Positions 8,170-16,311 of a stretch of DNA of 42,625 nucleotides are shown here, one piece after another. The stretch is from Bacteroidaceae bacterium (GTDB lineage: Bacteria > Bacteroidota > Bacteroidia > Bacteroidales > Bacteroidaceae), in the NCBI GenBank assembly GCA_900771425.1, contig CAAGNV010000049.1:1-42625 (forward strand), read 5' to 3'. The notes under the pieces are model-generated. The model did not search any database. It was not told the origin of the DNA and worked only from the letters and a program-made list of their open reading frames with translations. A program made the position numbers and the translations under genes. How positions within the stretch are numbered: the stretch's first letter is position 1; the number at the start of each line of letters is the position of its first letter.

Positions 8170-8826
8170 TTAGAGTTGAATGTCGAAGTTGCTTTCGTGT
8201 ACTTCAAGTTCTGACACATCGTCGGCATTGCGTATAGCCTCGTCGTCGAAACTGATGGTATCGGCTTCCTCCTCGCCTGCACCAACATAGAGCGTCAGTG
8301 CACGTTCCTTCGACACCATGTCGCCGCCTTTCACTTCGCGACGGCCCTGCTTCACCATCAGCACCATGTCCTTGTCCTGACCGACGACGTACTGCGGTGC
8401 TGTCAGTTTGAAACCGAGCGACTTGAGTTTTATCTCTGCCTCACGCATCGAACAGTTGTGGGCGAGGTCCGGTACCTTGACCAACGGTTCGCCGAAGAGG
8501 TTGATGCTGAGATAGACGATACGCCCCGACTTAATCAGGCTGCCTGCCTTTGGGTTCTGGTCGAGTACGGCTCCGGGCTGTGCTCCTTTCTTGAACGTAG
8601 AGTCGGAGATGACGGCAACGAAACCTTTGTCGCCGAGCATGCTCTCTGCCTCGTAGGCTGACTTGCCGACAACCGACGGCACGCTGACCTTCTCGCCGTG
8701 ATTGGTGTATTTGTCGAGTGAGTTGAATATAAGTGTAGGCACACATACCAGCACGCCTATGGCGAGCAGTACGTTAAACCAGAAAATCACTCCTGTCTTG
8801 CCTGTGAAATATTTCTTAATTCCCAT
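8170..8826 (-). CDS. PASTA-domain membrane protein
   Basis: The 218-residue product has a short cytoplasmic start (MGIKKYFTGKTG), one membrane helix (about residues 14-34, VIFWFNVLLAIGVLVCVPTL) and two PASTA domains (about 50-115 and 118-190; VPSVVGKSAYEAESML and VPDLAHNCSMREAEIKL). A charged tail follows. PASTA domains bind peptidoglycan fragments in kinases and penicillin-binding proteins, but here there is no kinase or transpeptidase domain. I chose the ATG at 8826 because an in-frame start at 8895 would lie almost on the predicted transcription start. It heads an operon with rluD and ddl, so a cell-wall link is plausible but inferred. Confidence 0.85.
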   Translation of the reverse strand: MGIKKYFTGKTGVIFWFNVLLAIGVLVCVPTLIFNSLDKYTNHGEKVSVPSVVGKSAYEAESMLGDKGFVAVISDSTFKKGAQPGAVLDQNPKAGSLIKSGRIVYLSINLFGEPLVKVPDLAHNCSMREAEIKLKSLGFKLTAPQYVVGQDKDMVLMVKQGRREVKGGDMVSKERALTLYVGAGEEEADTISFDDEAIRNADDVSELEVHESNFDIQL

Positions 8827-8889
8827 AGATTTAGAATACTTGTATGGTGTGCGACGCCAACGGAACAACTGATGCCGGTCAATGGGCAT

Positions 8890-8911
8890 GCACAATTATT
8901 GTGCAAAGATA
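8890..8911 (-). promoter_or_regulatory. Promoter with overlapping 15-bp palindrome, PASTA-rluD-ddl operon
   Basis: The minus strand reads TATCTTTG (8904-8911), a good -7 element. Directly downstream, at the expected transcription start, is the perfect palindrome GCACAATTATTGTGC (8890-8904). This could be an operator or a start-of-transcript hairpin. The leader would be about 70 bases. Confidence 0.5.
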
Positions 8912-9008
8912 CTCGATTTTTATGACATGATATACTAAAAAAGCATAAATTCATGCCAAATTATGTTAATTCTTATGGATTTATGGTAATTTCATAAAAT
9001 ATTCTTTC

Positions 9009-9016
9009 TAATTTTG
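9009..9016 (+). promoter_or_regulatory. -7 element of the DUF4294 gene
   Basis: TAATTTTG fits TAnnTTTG. It ends only four bases before a GTG start and 16 before an ATG, so the transcript would be leaderless or nearly so. No clear -33 TTTG was seen. Confidence 0.45.
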
Positions 9017-9020
9017 CACC

Positions 9021-9671
9021 GTGAAACAAACAATGCCATACATATTAACGCTTGTCATGCTGGCACTGGGAATGCAAGACAAAGTCTTGGCCCAAGTGAT
9101 GGTTTCCAACGCTGAGACAGACCGCGCCATGACCGGTGCTCCAATATTCAGCCATAGAATGGGGTATGCCGGGCAGGTTATGGTTGACGGCGAAATGATT
9201 CCGTCGATAGTACTCGACGAGGTGTTAATATTCGAGGAACTGAAGTTCAAGAATGCACGGCAGGCAAAGAAATACTACAAGATAGCCAACAACATAAAGA
9301 AGGTCTATCCGATAGCGGTAGAACTGCAGCATAAGATTGAAGCACAGATTGCCCATATCGACTCATTGCCTAACAAGAAAGCAAAGGATGCGTTCCTGAA
9401 GCAGATGGAGAAGGACCTCAGAAAGGAATACACTCCACGACTGAAGAAACTCACGCTGTCGCAAGGCAAATTGCTCATTAAACTCATCGACCGCCAGTGC
9501 AAATCATCAGCATACGATATTATCAAGACCTATATGGGCGGATTCAAGGCAGGACTGTGCCAGGCATTTGCATGGGTGTCAGGGGCAAGCCTGAAGAAGG
9601 AATACGACCCCGACGTCGATGACCGACTGACGGAACGGGCCATACTGCTCATCGAGTCGGGACAGATGTAA
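9021..9671 (+). CDS. Exported DUF4294 family protein
   Basis: The product is 216 residues from a GTG at 9021, or 212 from the ATG at 9033. Either start gives a signal peptide ending at LAQ near residue 25. The mature part begins with GEMIPSIVLDEVLIFEELKF and ARQAKKYYKIANNIKKVYP, the hallmark of DUF4294, a family largely confined to Bacteroidota with no established function. The rest is helical and charged. The GTG adds a lysine that improves the signal peptide, but the predicted transcription start lies almost on it. It is monocistronic, with a strong terminator after it. Confidence 0.8.
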   Translation: MKQTMPYILTLVMLALGMQDKVLAQVMVSNAETDRAMTGAPIFSHRMGYAGQVMVDGEMIPSIVLDEVLIFEELKFKNARQAKKYYKIANNIKKVYPIAVELQHKIEAQIAHIDSLPNKKAKDAFLKQMEKDLRKEYTPRLKKLTLSQGKLLIKLIDRQCKSSAYDIIKTYMGGFKAGLCQAFAWVSGASLKKEYDPDVDDRLTERAILLIESGQM

Positions 9672-9705
9672 AGGGAAAAGAGACAGAAATCAGCAAGCAT
9701 AGTAA

Positions 9706-9750
9706 ACAAATACGCGGGTTCGTGCTTTGAACCCGCGTATTTGTCTTTTA
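9706..9750. terminator. Bidirectional terminator between the DUF4294 gene and ispG
   Basis: A perfect 16-bp stem (9706-9721 and 9729-9744; ACAAATACGCGGGTTC and its complement) with a 7-base loop is followed by TCTTTT on the plus side. It separates converging genes. Confidence 0.85.
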
Positions 9751-9799
9751 TATTCGCTTATCGCTGTTACCTTTTGTATGTGCAATCCACACTTATCGG

Positions 9800-10987
9800 T
9801 TATGCCTTCAGGTCAGTCTTGATGAAGTCGATGAGCCGTGCTACGGCTTCATCCTCTGGTATGTTCATCTCGATACATTCCTTACGTTTGTACAGGCTTA
9901 CCTTGCCACGGCCAGCACCGACATAACCATAATCGGCATCTGCCATCTCGCCCGGACCATTGACTATGCAGCCCATGATGGCTATCTTCAGGCTGTTGGC
10001 AGTCGGATATTGCTGCCGGGCCTCCTTCGAACCGAAGTTATCGGCAAAGGCACTCTTGATTTTTGCTATCGTGGATTCAAGGTTATACATAGTTCGGCCG
10101 CAGCCTGGGCACGAGATGAACTCGGGCTTGGACATACGTACACCTGCTGCCTGAAGTATTCCGAAAGCGACAGGTATCTCGTTCTCGGGTGCTTCGCTGA
10201 GGCTCACGCGGATAGTGTCGCCAATGCCGTCAACCAGCAGCGAGCCGATGCCTACGGCACTCTTCAGCCGTCCGTCCTCGCCCTCGCCGGCTTCGGTCAC
10301 GCCGAGGTGGAGAGGGAAGTGCATGTCCTCGGCATCCATTGCCTTGACCAACAGGCGCACGGTAGTCACCATGACGTTGGTGCCCGATGCCTTGATAGAG
10401 ATGACGACGTCGGTAAACTGCTCTTTCACACAGATTCGGAGGAACTCCATGCAACTCTCGACCATGCCCTCGGGCGTGTCGCCGTAACGGCTCATGATAC
10501 GGTCTGACAGGCTGCCGTGGTTCACGCCGATACGTATGGCAGTGTGGTGTTCCTTACATATATTAAGGAACGGAACGAAGCGTGCTTCGATCTTCTTGAT
10601 TTCCTCGGCGTACTCCTCATCGGTATAGTCCAGATGACGGAACTTGCGAGCGGGATCGACATAGTTGCCCGGATTGATTCGCACCTTGTCGGCATAGAGC
10701 GCAGCCACGTCTGCCACGTTGGCGTTGAAGTGTACGTCGGCAATCAGTGGCACGGTGTAGCCGTCGCGTCGCAGGCCGTCACGTATGTTCTTCAGGTTCT
10801 CTGCCTCACGGATGCCCTGTGTGGTCAGTCGCACATATTCGCCTCCGGCATCTACAATTCTCTTAATCTGCGCGATACATCCCTCGGTATCGGTAGTCGG
10901 ACAAGTCGTCATCGACTGTACGCGTACTGGGTTGTCGCCCCCCATAGGCAAGTTGCCCACATGTACTACAGTTGTCTTTCTGCGCAT
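9800..10987 (-). CDS. ispG: 4-hydroxy-3-methylbut-2-enyl diphosphate synthase IspG, short form
   Basis: IspG makes HMBPP from MEcPP in the MEP isoprenoid pathway using a 4Fe-4S cluster. The TIM-barrel part (about residues 1-270) is of the plant/Bacteroidota type (VGNLPMGGDNPVRVQSMTT, LIADVHFNANVA, HLGVTEAGEGEDGR). The cluster domain has C293, C296 (SCPGCGR), C340 and E347 (GCIVNGPGE). Bacteroidota enzymes as I know them have about 600 residues, with a large insert between barrel and cluster domain. This one has 395 and passes directly from SEAPENEIPVAFGILQ to EFISCPGCGR, as in the E. coli form. All cluster ligands are present, so it should be active. It starts nine bases after purE and shares its promoter. 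Confidence 0.93.
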   Translation of the reverse strand: MRRKTTVVHVGNLPMGGDNPVRVQSMTTCPTTDTEGCIAQIKRIVDAGGEYVRLTTQGIREAENLKNIRDGLRRDGYTVPLIADVHFNANVADVAALYADKVRINPGNYVDPARKFRHLDYTDEEYAEEIKKIEARFVPFLNICKEHHTAIRIGVNHGSLSDRIMSRYGDTPEGMVESCMEFLRICVKEQFTDVVISIKASGTNVMVTTVRLLVKAMDAEDMHFPLHLGVTEAGEGEDGRLKSAVGIGSLLVDGIGDTIRVSLSEAPENEIPVAFGILQAAGVRMSKPEFISCPGCGRTMYNLESTIAKIKSAFADNFGSKEARQQYPTANSLKIAIMGCIVNGPGEMADADYGYVGAGRGKVSLYKRKECIEMNIPEDEAVARLIDFIKTDLKA

Positions 10988-10996
10988 AGGGAGTCT

Positions 10997-11392
10997 TTAT
11001 TTAATCAGGTCGAGAATCTTGCAGGCAAAGACGGCTGCATTCTTGGCACCGTCGATAGCCATTGTGGCAACAGGTACGCCCGGCGGCATCTGTACGATGG
11101 CAAGCAGTGCGTCGATACCCTGAAGTGCCCCCGACTTGATTGGAACTCCGATGACAGGCAGGCTGGTATATGCAGCCACTACTCCTGGCAATGCTGCCGC
11201 CATTCCTGCTCCTGCTATGATTACCTTCACGCCGCGGTCCTTGGCAGTCTTGGCAAATTCTGCCACGCCCTCAGGATTGCGGTGTGCCGAGATTACATTC
11301 ACTTCGTAAGGCACTCCCTGTTCGTCGAGATAAGCCTTTGCTTTGTCCATTACCGGCATGTCAGACTGACTGCCCATGATGATTGATACCAT
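10997..11392 (-). CDS. purE: 5-(carboxyamino)imidazole ribonucleotide mutase PurE, short C-terminus
   Basis: PurE converts N5-CAIR to CAIR in purine synthesis. The active-site blocks are intact: GSQSD (residues 7-11), SAHR with H37, AGAGMAAALPGV and VGVP-like VIGVPIKSGAL, then IVQMPPGVPVATMAI. The protein is only 131 residues from the ATG at 11392, while PurE is usually about 160-170. It stops at KILDLIK, where others continue for roughly 30-40 residues into a C-terminal helix. The next gene, ispG, begins nine bases later, so there is no hidden continuation. A longer in-frame start at 11455 lies upstream of the -7 element and was rejected. Confidence 0.9.
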   Translation of the reverse strand: MVSIIMGSQSDMPVMDKAKAYLDEQGVPYEVNVISAHRNPEGVAEFAKTAKDRGVKVIIAGAGMAAALPGVVAAYTSLPVIGVPIKSGALQGIDALLAIVQMPPGVPVATMAIDGAKNAAVFACKILDLIK

Positions 11393-11432
11393 AATACTGT
11401 TACTATTTATAGATTTGCTGAATATTTGTCGG

Positions 11433-11440
11433 CAAAGATA
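11433..11440 (-). promoter_or_regulatory. purE: -7 element of the purE-ispG promoter
   Basis: The minus strand reads TATCTTTG. The leader would be about 35 bases. It is back to back with the dut promoter. Confidence 0.5.
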
Positions 11441-11483
11441 CAAATAATTATGCATTAAGCATTAAGCATTGTGAATTATTTTG

Positions 11484-11491
11484 TACCTTTG
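11484..11491 (+). promoter_or_regulatory. dut: -7 element of the dut operon promoter, beside a short repeat tract
   Basis: TACCTTTG matches TAnnTTTG. Just upstream (about 11451-11476) lies a tract of GCATTAA repeats. The leader would be about 65 bases. Confidence 0.5.
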
Positions 11492-11559
11492 CACCAGATA
11501 TGCACGATGTACGATAATAATCGTACAATACATGAAACAACTTAATCGCAACCAATGAA

Positions 11560-11994
11560 ATGCTGAAAGTAAACATCATAAACCGCTCGCACCATCAGTT
11601 GCCGGCATACGAGACCATTCAGTCGGCTGGCATGGACCTCCGTGCCAACCTCGACCAGCCTGTCACACTGCAGCCGATGGAACGCCGACTCATACCTACA
11701 GGACTGTTCATGTCACTGCCCGCAGGGTATGAAGCACAAGTCAGGCCACGCAGCGGATTAGCCATAAAAAAAGGAATAACAGTGCTCAACTCGCCAGGCA
11801 CTATCGATGCCGACTACCGCGGCGAAGTGGGCGTGATACTCATCAACCTGTCGCAGGAGCCATTCGTCATCAACGACGGCGAGCGCATTGCCCAGATGGT
11901 CATCGCTGCACATGAACAGGTAGAGTGGCAGCCTGTCACTTCACTCGACGAGACCGAACGCGGCGCCGGCGGCTTCGGTCACACAGGAAAATAG
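11560..11994 (+). CDS. dut: dUTP diphosphatase
   Basis: The 144-residue protein shows all five dUTPase motifs in order: AGMDLRA, RPRSGLA, GTIDADYRGEVGVIL, GERIAQMVI and the C-terminal RGAGGFGHTG that closes over the active site of the trimer. It hydrolyses dUTP to dUMP and keeps uracil out of DNA. It opens a four-gene plus-strand run (dut, TPR, DUF4292, EnvC-like), an order I know as common in Bacteroidales. The next gene starts nine bases after its stop. Confidence 0.96.
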   Translation: MLKVNIINRSHHQLPAYETIQSAGMDLRANLDQPVTLQPMERRLIPTGLFMSLPAGYEAQVRPRSGLAIKKGITVLNSPGTIDADYRGEVGVILINLSQEPFVINDGERIAQMVIAAHEQVEWQPVTSLDETERGAGGFGHTGK

Positions 11995-12003
11995 TCCCCA
12001 CTT

Positions 12004-13707
12004 ATGAACCACAGACTTATCATCTCCATACTCATGATGCTCCTTTGCTCCGCAGTCCACGCACAGCAGAGCAAGGCCGAGCAATTCTATCTCGAAGGAA
12101 TGCGACAGTTGGAATCCGACAATCCCACCGCTGCATTCCAGATGTTCCGTCACAGCCTGCAACTCGACCCGCATCTCGCTGCATCCAAGTTCCAACTCTC
12201 GCAGTTCTACCAGTTCCTGCGCGACGACAGCACGGCAACCACCATGCTGCGGCAAGCCGTCAGCGACGTGCCCGACAACTTCTGGTACCAACAGGCACTG
12301 GTTGACCTCTATGCCCGTCAGGGAAAGAACGACGAGGCGATAGCCGCGCTCGAACAGATGTCGGAGCAGTTCCCGACCAACGAAGAAGTACTGCTCATGC
12401 TCGAGTCGATGTACAAGCAGAAGCAGGACTATGCCAGCGTCATCAACATACTCGACCGACTTGAGACCAAGGAGGGCAAGAGCGAGGCACTGAGCATGGA
12501 GAAGTACCGCATCTTCGTGCAGATGGATGACAAGGACAAGGCGTTCGACGAGATACAGTCGCTCGTTGATGAATACCCAAATGACCTTCGCTATAAGGTA
12601 CTGATGGGCGACCTCTACCTCAGCAACGACGAAGACGACAAGGCACTGAACATCTACGACGACGTACGCCGACAGGATTCGACTAACGTCAACCTCATGG
12701 CGTCAATGCTGAACTATTACCAGAAGAAGGATCTCGACTCGCTCTATCAGCAACAGGTCGAGGACATCAGCGTCAACCCGAAACTGGAATACGAGACACG
12801 CCTGCGCTTCCTCAACAGCCTCATTATGCAGAACCTTAACGAAAGGCGCGACTCCACCCAGTTGCTCAGCATCTTCAAGAAGGTACTCGCAATGCCACAG
12901 GAAGACACACAGATAGCCGAGCTCTGCGTCCGCTACATGGTGACACTCGGCATGCCTGCCGACGACGTGCGCCCCGTTCTCAGCCAGATGCTCGCCATCG
13001 ACCCCGAATGTGAGTTGGCACGCAGTCAGATGCTTTCATACGCCATCGAGGAAGAGGACACCGCCGCCATCATACGGGTATGCAAGCCTGCCGTCGATTA
13101 CTCGTCCGACGAACCAGTGTATTACTACTACCTCGGCATCGCATACTTCCAGACCGACAGCATACAGCAGGCCATCAGCACATTCCGTAAGGGACTCGGA
13201 CACGTTGACGAGGATACCGACGTCCGTTTGGTAACCAACATATACTCAATCCTCGGCGACTGCTACCACAAGACCGGTGACATGAAGAAAGTATATGAGT
13301 CGTTCGACTCGTGTCTCATCTATCAGCCAGACAACGCACTCGTACTCAACAACTATGCCTATTATCTGTCGCTCGAAAGCAAGCAACTGGACAAGGCATT
13401 GGAGATGAGCCGGCTGTCACTCAGGAAAGAACCGGACAACTACACATACATCGACACCTACGCCTGGATTCTGTTCCAACAGAAACGATATGCCGAGGCA
13501 AAGGAATACATCGACAGCGCACTCGTCATGCTGGGCGACAGCATAACGGAGAACGACAATACCATCATCGAACATGCTGGCGACATCTACGCCAAGAACG
13601 GGCAGGCAGAGCGTGCCGTGGAGTTCTGGCAACAAGCCGCAGCACTCGGAAACGACTCCGCAATCCTACAGAAGAAACTCAAAAGAAGGAAATACTATGC
13701 GTACTAA
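12004..13707 (+). CDS. Exported tetratricopeptide-repeat protein
   Basis: The 567-residue protein has a signal peptide (LLCSAVHA-Q, cut near residue 20) and is otherwise a helical solenoid of TPR units. Recognisable repeats include AEQFYLEGMRQLESDNPTAAFQMFRHSLQLDP (near 25-55), EPVYYYYLGIAYFQTDSIQQAISTFRKGL, DNALVLNNYAYYLSL and DTYAWILFQQKRYAEAKEYI near the end. No enzymatic domain is seen. It is likely a periplasmic or outer-membrane-linked scaffold. Its end overlaps the start of the DUF4292 lipoprotein by 11 bases, so the two are coupled, and the conserved neighbourhood suggests a role in envelope assembly. Confidence 0.88.
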   Translation: MNHRLIISILMMLLCSAVHAQQSKAEQFYLEGMRQLESDNPTAAFQMFRHSLQLDPHLAASKFQLSQFYQFLRDDSTATTMLRQAVSDVPDNFWYQQALVDLYARQGKNDEAIAALEQMSEQFPTNEEVLLMLESMYKQKQDYASVINILDRLETKEGKSEALSMEKYRIFVQMDDKDKAFDEIQSLVDEYPNDLRYKVLMGDLYLSNDEDDKALNIYDDVRRQDSTNVNLMASMLNYYQKKDLDSLYQQQVEDISVNPKLEYETRLRFLNSLIMQNLNERRDSTQLLSIFKKVLAMPQEDTQIAELCVRYMVTLGMPADDVRPVLSQMLAIDPECELARSQMLSYAIEEEDTAAIIRVCKPAVDYSSDEPVYYYYLGIAYFQTDSIQQAISTFRKGLGHVDEDTDVRLVTNIYSILGDCYHKTGDMKKVYESFDSCLIYQPDNALVLNNYAYYLSLESKQLDKALEMSRLSLRKEPDNYTYIDTYAWILFQQKRYAEAKEYIDSALVMLGDSITENDNTIIEHAGDIYAKNGQAERAVEFWQQAAALGNDSAILQKKLKRRKYYAY

Positions 13708-14551
13708 ATCATTCATATACATACTGTCAGCGTGCATCGCCGTATCAACCATGACATCATGTTCATCGACGAAACATGTGGCAGGCGCTGGCAATGCAAC
13801 CAACACCAACGCCCCTGCTTCCACATTCTCAGTCGAGAACCACGTAGAAGCACTCACCAAGAACTACAGCGCCGTAAGCGGGATGACATCAAAAGTGAAA
13901 GTCACGGTAAATGCTGACGGCAAGAACATCAGCACGTCAGGGTCGCTGAAGATGAAGAAGAACCAAATCATCCAACTCACGCTCATCGACCCCATCCTCG
14001 GTCTCATGGAGGTAGGACGCATGGAGTTCACGCCGACAAAGGTACTCATCATCGACCGCATCAACAAGCAATACATCGACGTACCGTATGCCGACATCAG
14101 TTTCATGAAGATGGCAAACATCGACTTCAACACCCTGCAGTCACTTTTCTGGAACGAACTGTTCGTACCAGGCAAGAGCAAGACCGACGCCAAGGCATTC
14201 ACATGCACCGACACATCGGCGACTGACGTCAGCATGGACTATCAAGACCGTATGCTTCACTACCAGTTCGTCACTGACAGACAGAAATACAACCTGAAGA
14301 AGACTCTCATCAACAATCCAAACGACAAACGCTACGACTTTGGTTTCACATACGGCGGCTTCACGTCGTTCGAGTCGCGTCAGTTCCCTACCGACATGAC
14401 AATGCAGTTCAAGGCATCAGGCCGCAACGCATCGCTGCAACTCTCGCTCAGCAGCATGAAGTCAACCAACGACGACATCGAGCCAACCAAACCGTCATCG
14501 AAATACACCAAGGCAAGCGCCGACAAGATACTGAAACTCATCACTCAGTAA
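13697..14551 (+). CDS. DUF4292 lipoprotein (LolB/LolA-like fold expected)
   Basis: The 284-residue protein begins with a lipoprotein signal whose likely lipidated cysteine is C22 (STMTSC-SST). The rest matches DUF4292: MTSKVKVTVNADGKNISTSGSLKMKKNQIIQLTL and DPILGLMEVGRMEFTPTKVLIIDRINKQYI. This family is thought to resemble LolA/LolB carriers of lipids or lipoproteins, but the function is not established. I chose the ATG at 13697 because it gives a clean lipoprotein signal; the frame stays open further upstream inside the TPR gene. Its place before an EnvC-like gene points to envelope biogenesis. Confidence 0.85.
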   Translation: MRTKSFIYILSACIAVSTMTSCSSTKHVAGAGNATNTNAPASTFSVENHVEALTKNYSAVSGMTSKVKVTVNADGKNISTSGSLKMKKNQIIQLTLIDPILGLMEVGRMEFTPTKVLIIDRINKQYIDVPYADISFMKMANIDFNTLQSLFWNELFVPGKSKTDAKAFTCTDTSATDVSMDYQDRMLHYQFVTDRQKYNLKKTLINNPNDKRYDFGFTYGGFTSFESRQFPTDMTMQFKASGRNASLQLSLSSMKSTNDDIEPTKPSSKYTKASADKILKLITQ

Positions 14552-14591
14552 CGCATAGCCATCGTTTCCTCCAAGACAATCACTTCAGATA

Positions 14592-16259
14592 ATGACCATC
14601 AGCAAACACATACCGTTTATCTTTAAGGCATTGACACTCTTCATTGCCCTGAATGCCGTGTCCGTTGCCATACCTTCGCTCAGCACACAGTCAGCAGTCT
14701 ATGCACAAAAGAAGAGTACGGCAAAAAAGACAACGGCCGCAACGAAGAGTACAGCAAAGAAAAGCACGGCAAAGAAGAGCACCGCCAAGGCAAAACCCAT
14801 AGACAAGAAGACTCAACTGAAGAACGAGCAGGCAGCCACCCAGCGCAAGCGCCAGCAGTCACAGCAACAGATTCAGGCCATCAACCGCAACATAAAGGCT
14901 AACCTCGACAGCGTGCTCATCATCGACCACCGCATCAGCCGCCAGGTGGCATCCATCGACAGCATGAACCGTGCCATCCGCGAACTCAGCACACGCATCG
15001 ACACCCTCAACGCACAAATCACACGCATCAAAGCCGAACTGAAAGACAAGAAAGCAAAGTACTCAAAGGCAATGATGTATATACAGAAGCACAAGTCGGT
15101 ACAAGAGAAACTGATGTTCATATTCTCTGCCGACAACCTGTCACAGATCATACGCCGAATGCGTTATGTCCGTGAATACTCATCGTACCTCAAGGCTCAG
15201 GGCGAGATGATAAAACTCAAGCAGAAGGAGATGGAGGTGAAGCAGGAGAAACTGGAGATGTCGAAGAAACTCATGGAGTACAACCTCACTGAGATGAAGC
15301 ATAAGGAGAACCAGTTGGAGAACATGAAGTCGAACTGCCAGAGCAAGGTTGCCTACCTCAACCGCAACCTCGGCGTGGTACAGCGGCAGATAGAGCAATA
15401 CCAACGCCGCGAGGCTGAAATCGATGCACAGATCGACCGCATCATCCAGCAGGAGATTGCCGAGGCAAAGCGCAAGGCTGAAGAAGCAAAGCGCAAGGCC
15501 GAGGAGGAAGCACGTAAGAAAGAAGAAGCAAAGCGCAAGGCTGAAGAAGCACGACGCCGTGAGGAAGAAGCACGACGCAAGGCAGAAGAGGCACGACGCC
15601 GTGAGGAAGCAGCCAAAGCCGAAGCCAAAGCCGCTGCCACAGCCGAAGAGAAACGACTCGCCAACGAGCGCAGGGAAGAGGCAGCCCGACTGGCAAAGGA
15701 GGCTGAGAAGAACGTGAAGACAGCCGAGAAGGAGACCAAGGTAGCCGAAAAGGCAGAACGCGAAGAAGCCAAGGCGAACGCCAAGGCAGCCGCAGCCAAG
15801 CCGACGACCACCGTCACTGCCAACGACGAGAGCAAGTCCGACGCACGCCTCACAGGCAGTTTCGCTGCCAACAAGGGACGTCTGCCTATGCCTATCACCG
15901 GCTCGTACAGCGTAGTAGGTCATTACGGAACATACAACGTAGGCGGACTGAAGAACGTGACCCTCAACAACAAGGGCATCGACATCAGAGGTCAGCAGGG
16001 AGCAATGGCACGTGCCGTATTCGACGGAGTCGTATCATACGTAGCCCAGTACGGAGCCACATACATCGTCATGCTGCGCCACGGCAGTTACATATCTGTC
16101 TATTCCGGACTCTCGTCGGTTGCTGTCAGCAAGGGTTCAAAGGTAACCACGCGCCAGGCACTCGGCAAGGTCGGCACCGATGCCGACGGCAAGATAACGC
16201 TGAAGTTCCAGCTGCGTAAGGAGAGTGCCACACTCAACCCAGAACAATGGGTGAGATGA
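14592..16259 (+). CDS. EnvC-like murein hydrolase activator with degenerate LytM domain
   Basis: The 555-residue protein has an N-terminal signal segment (about 1-39), then a Lys/Ala/Thr/Ser-rich stretch (about 40-68) of repeated KKSTA, then long coiled coils (about 75-290). A highly charged E/K/A/R coiled segment follows (about 290-400), and a C-terminal LytM/M23 domain (about 430-555). In that domain the first metal ligand position reads NKGID instead of HxxxD, and the HxH pair is missing (only HGSYISVY), so it should not bind zinc. This is the pattern of EnvC, which activates amidases rather than cutting peptidoglycan itself. It closes the dut operon and is followed by a long hairpin. Confidence 0.9.
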   Translation: MTISKHIPFIFKALTLFIALNAVSVAIPSLSTQSAVYAQKKSTAKKTTAATKSTAKKSTAKKSTAKAKPIDKKTQLKNEQAATQRKRQQSQQQIQAINRNIKANLDSVLIIDHRISRQVASIDSMNRAIRELSTRIDTLNAQITRIKAELKDKKAKYSKAMMYIQKHKSVQEKLMFIFSADNLSQIIRRMRYVREYSSYLKAQGEMIKLKQKEMEVKQEKLEMSKKLMEYNLTEMKHKENQLENMKSNCQSKVAYLNRNLGVVQRQIEQYQRREAEIDAQIDRIIQQEIAEAKRKAEEAKRKAEEEARKKEEAKRKAEEARRREEEARRKAEEARRREEAAKAEAKAAATAEEKRLANERREEAARLAKEAEKNVKTAEKETKVAEKAEREEAKANAKAAAAKPTTTVTANDESKSDARLTGSFAANKGRLPMPITGSYSVVGHYGTYNVGGLKNVTLNNKGIDIRGQQGAMARAVFDGVVSYVAQYGATYIVMLRHGSYISVYSGLSSVAVSKGSKVTTRQALGKVGTDADGKITLKFQLRKESATLNPEQWVR

Positions 16260-16311
16260 CAATAGTACAGCCAGATTAAACGACTGAGGAAAATCGGTCG
16301 TATTATGGTGC

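Noticed and set aside
8827..8895. Longer start of the PASTA protein
   Set aside because: The upstream start almost coincides with the predicted transcription start, and the added residues are not family-like.
15180..15923. Long leucine/cysteine-rich reading frame opposite the EnvC-like gene
   Set aside because: It is the antisense of a low-complexity Lys/Glu/Ala coiled coil, which often leaves open frames; no start signals or family match.
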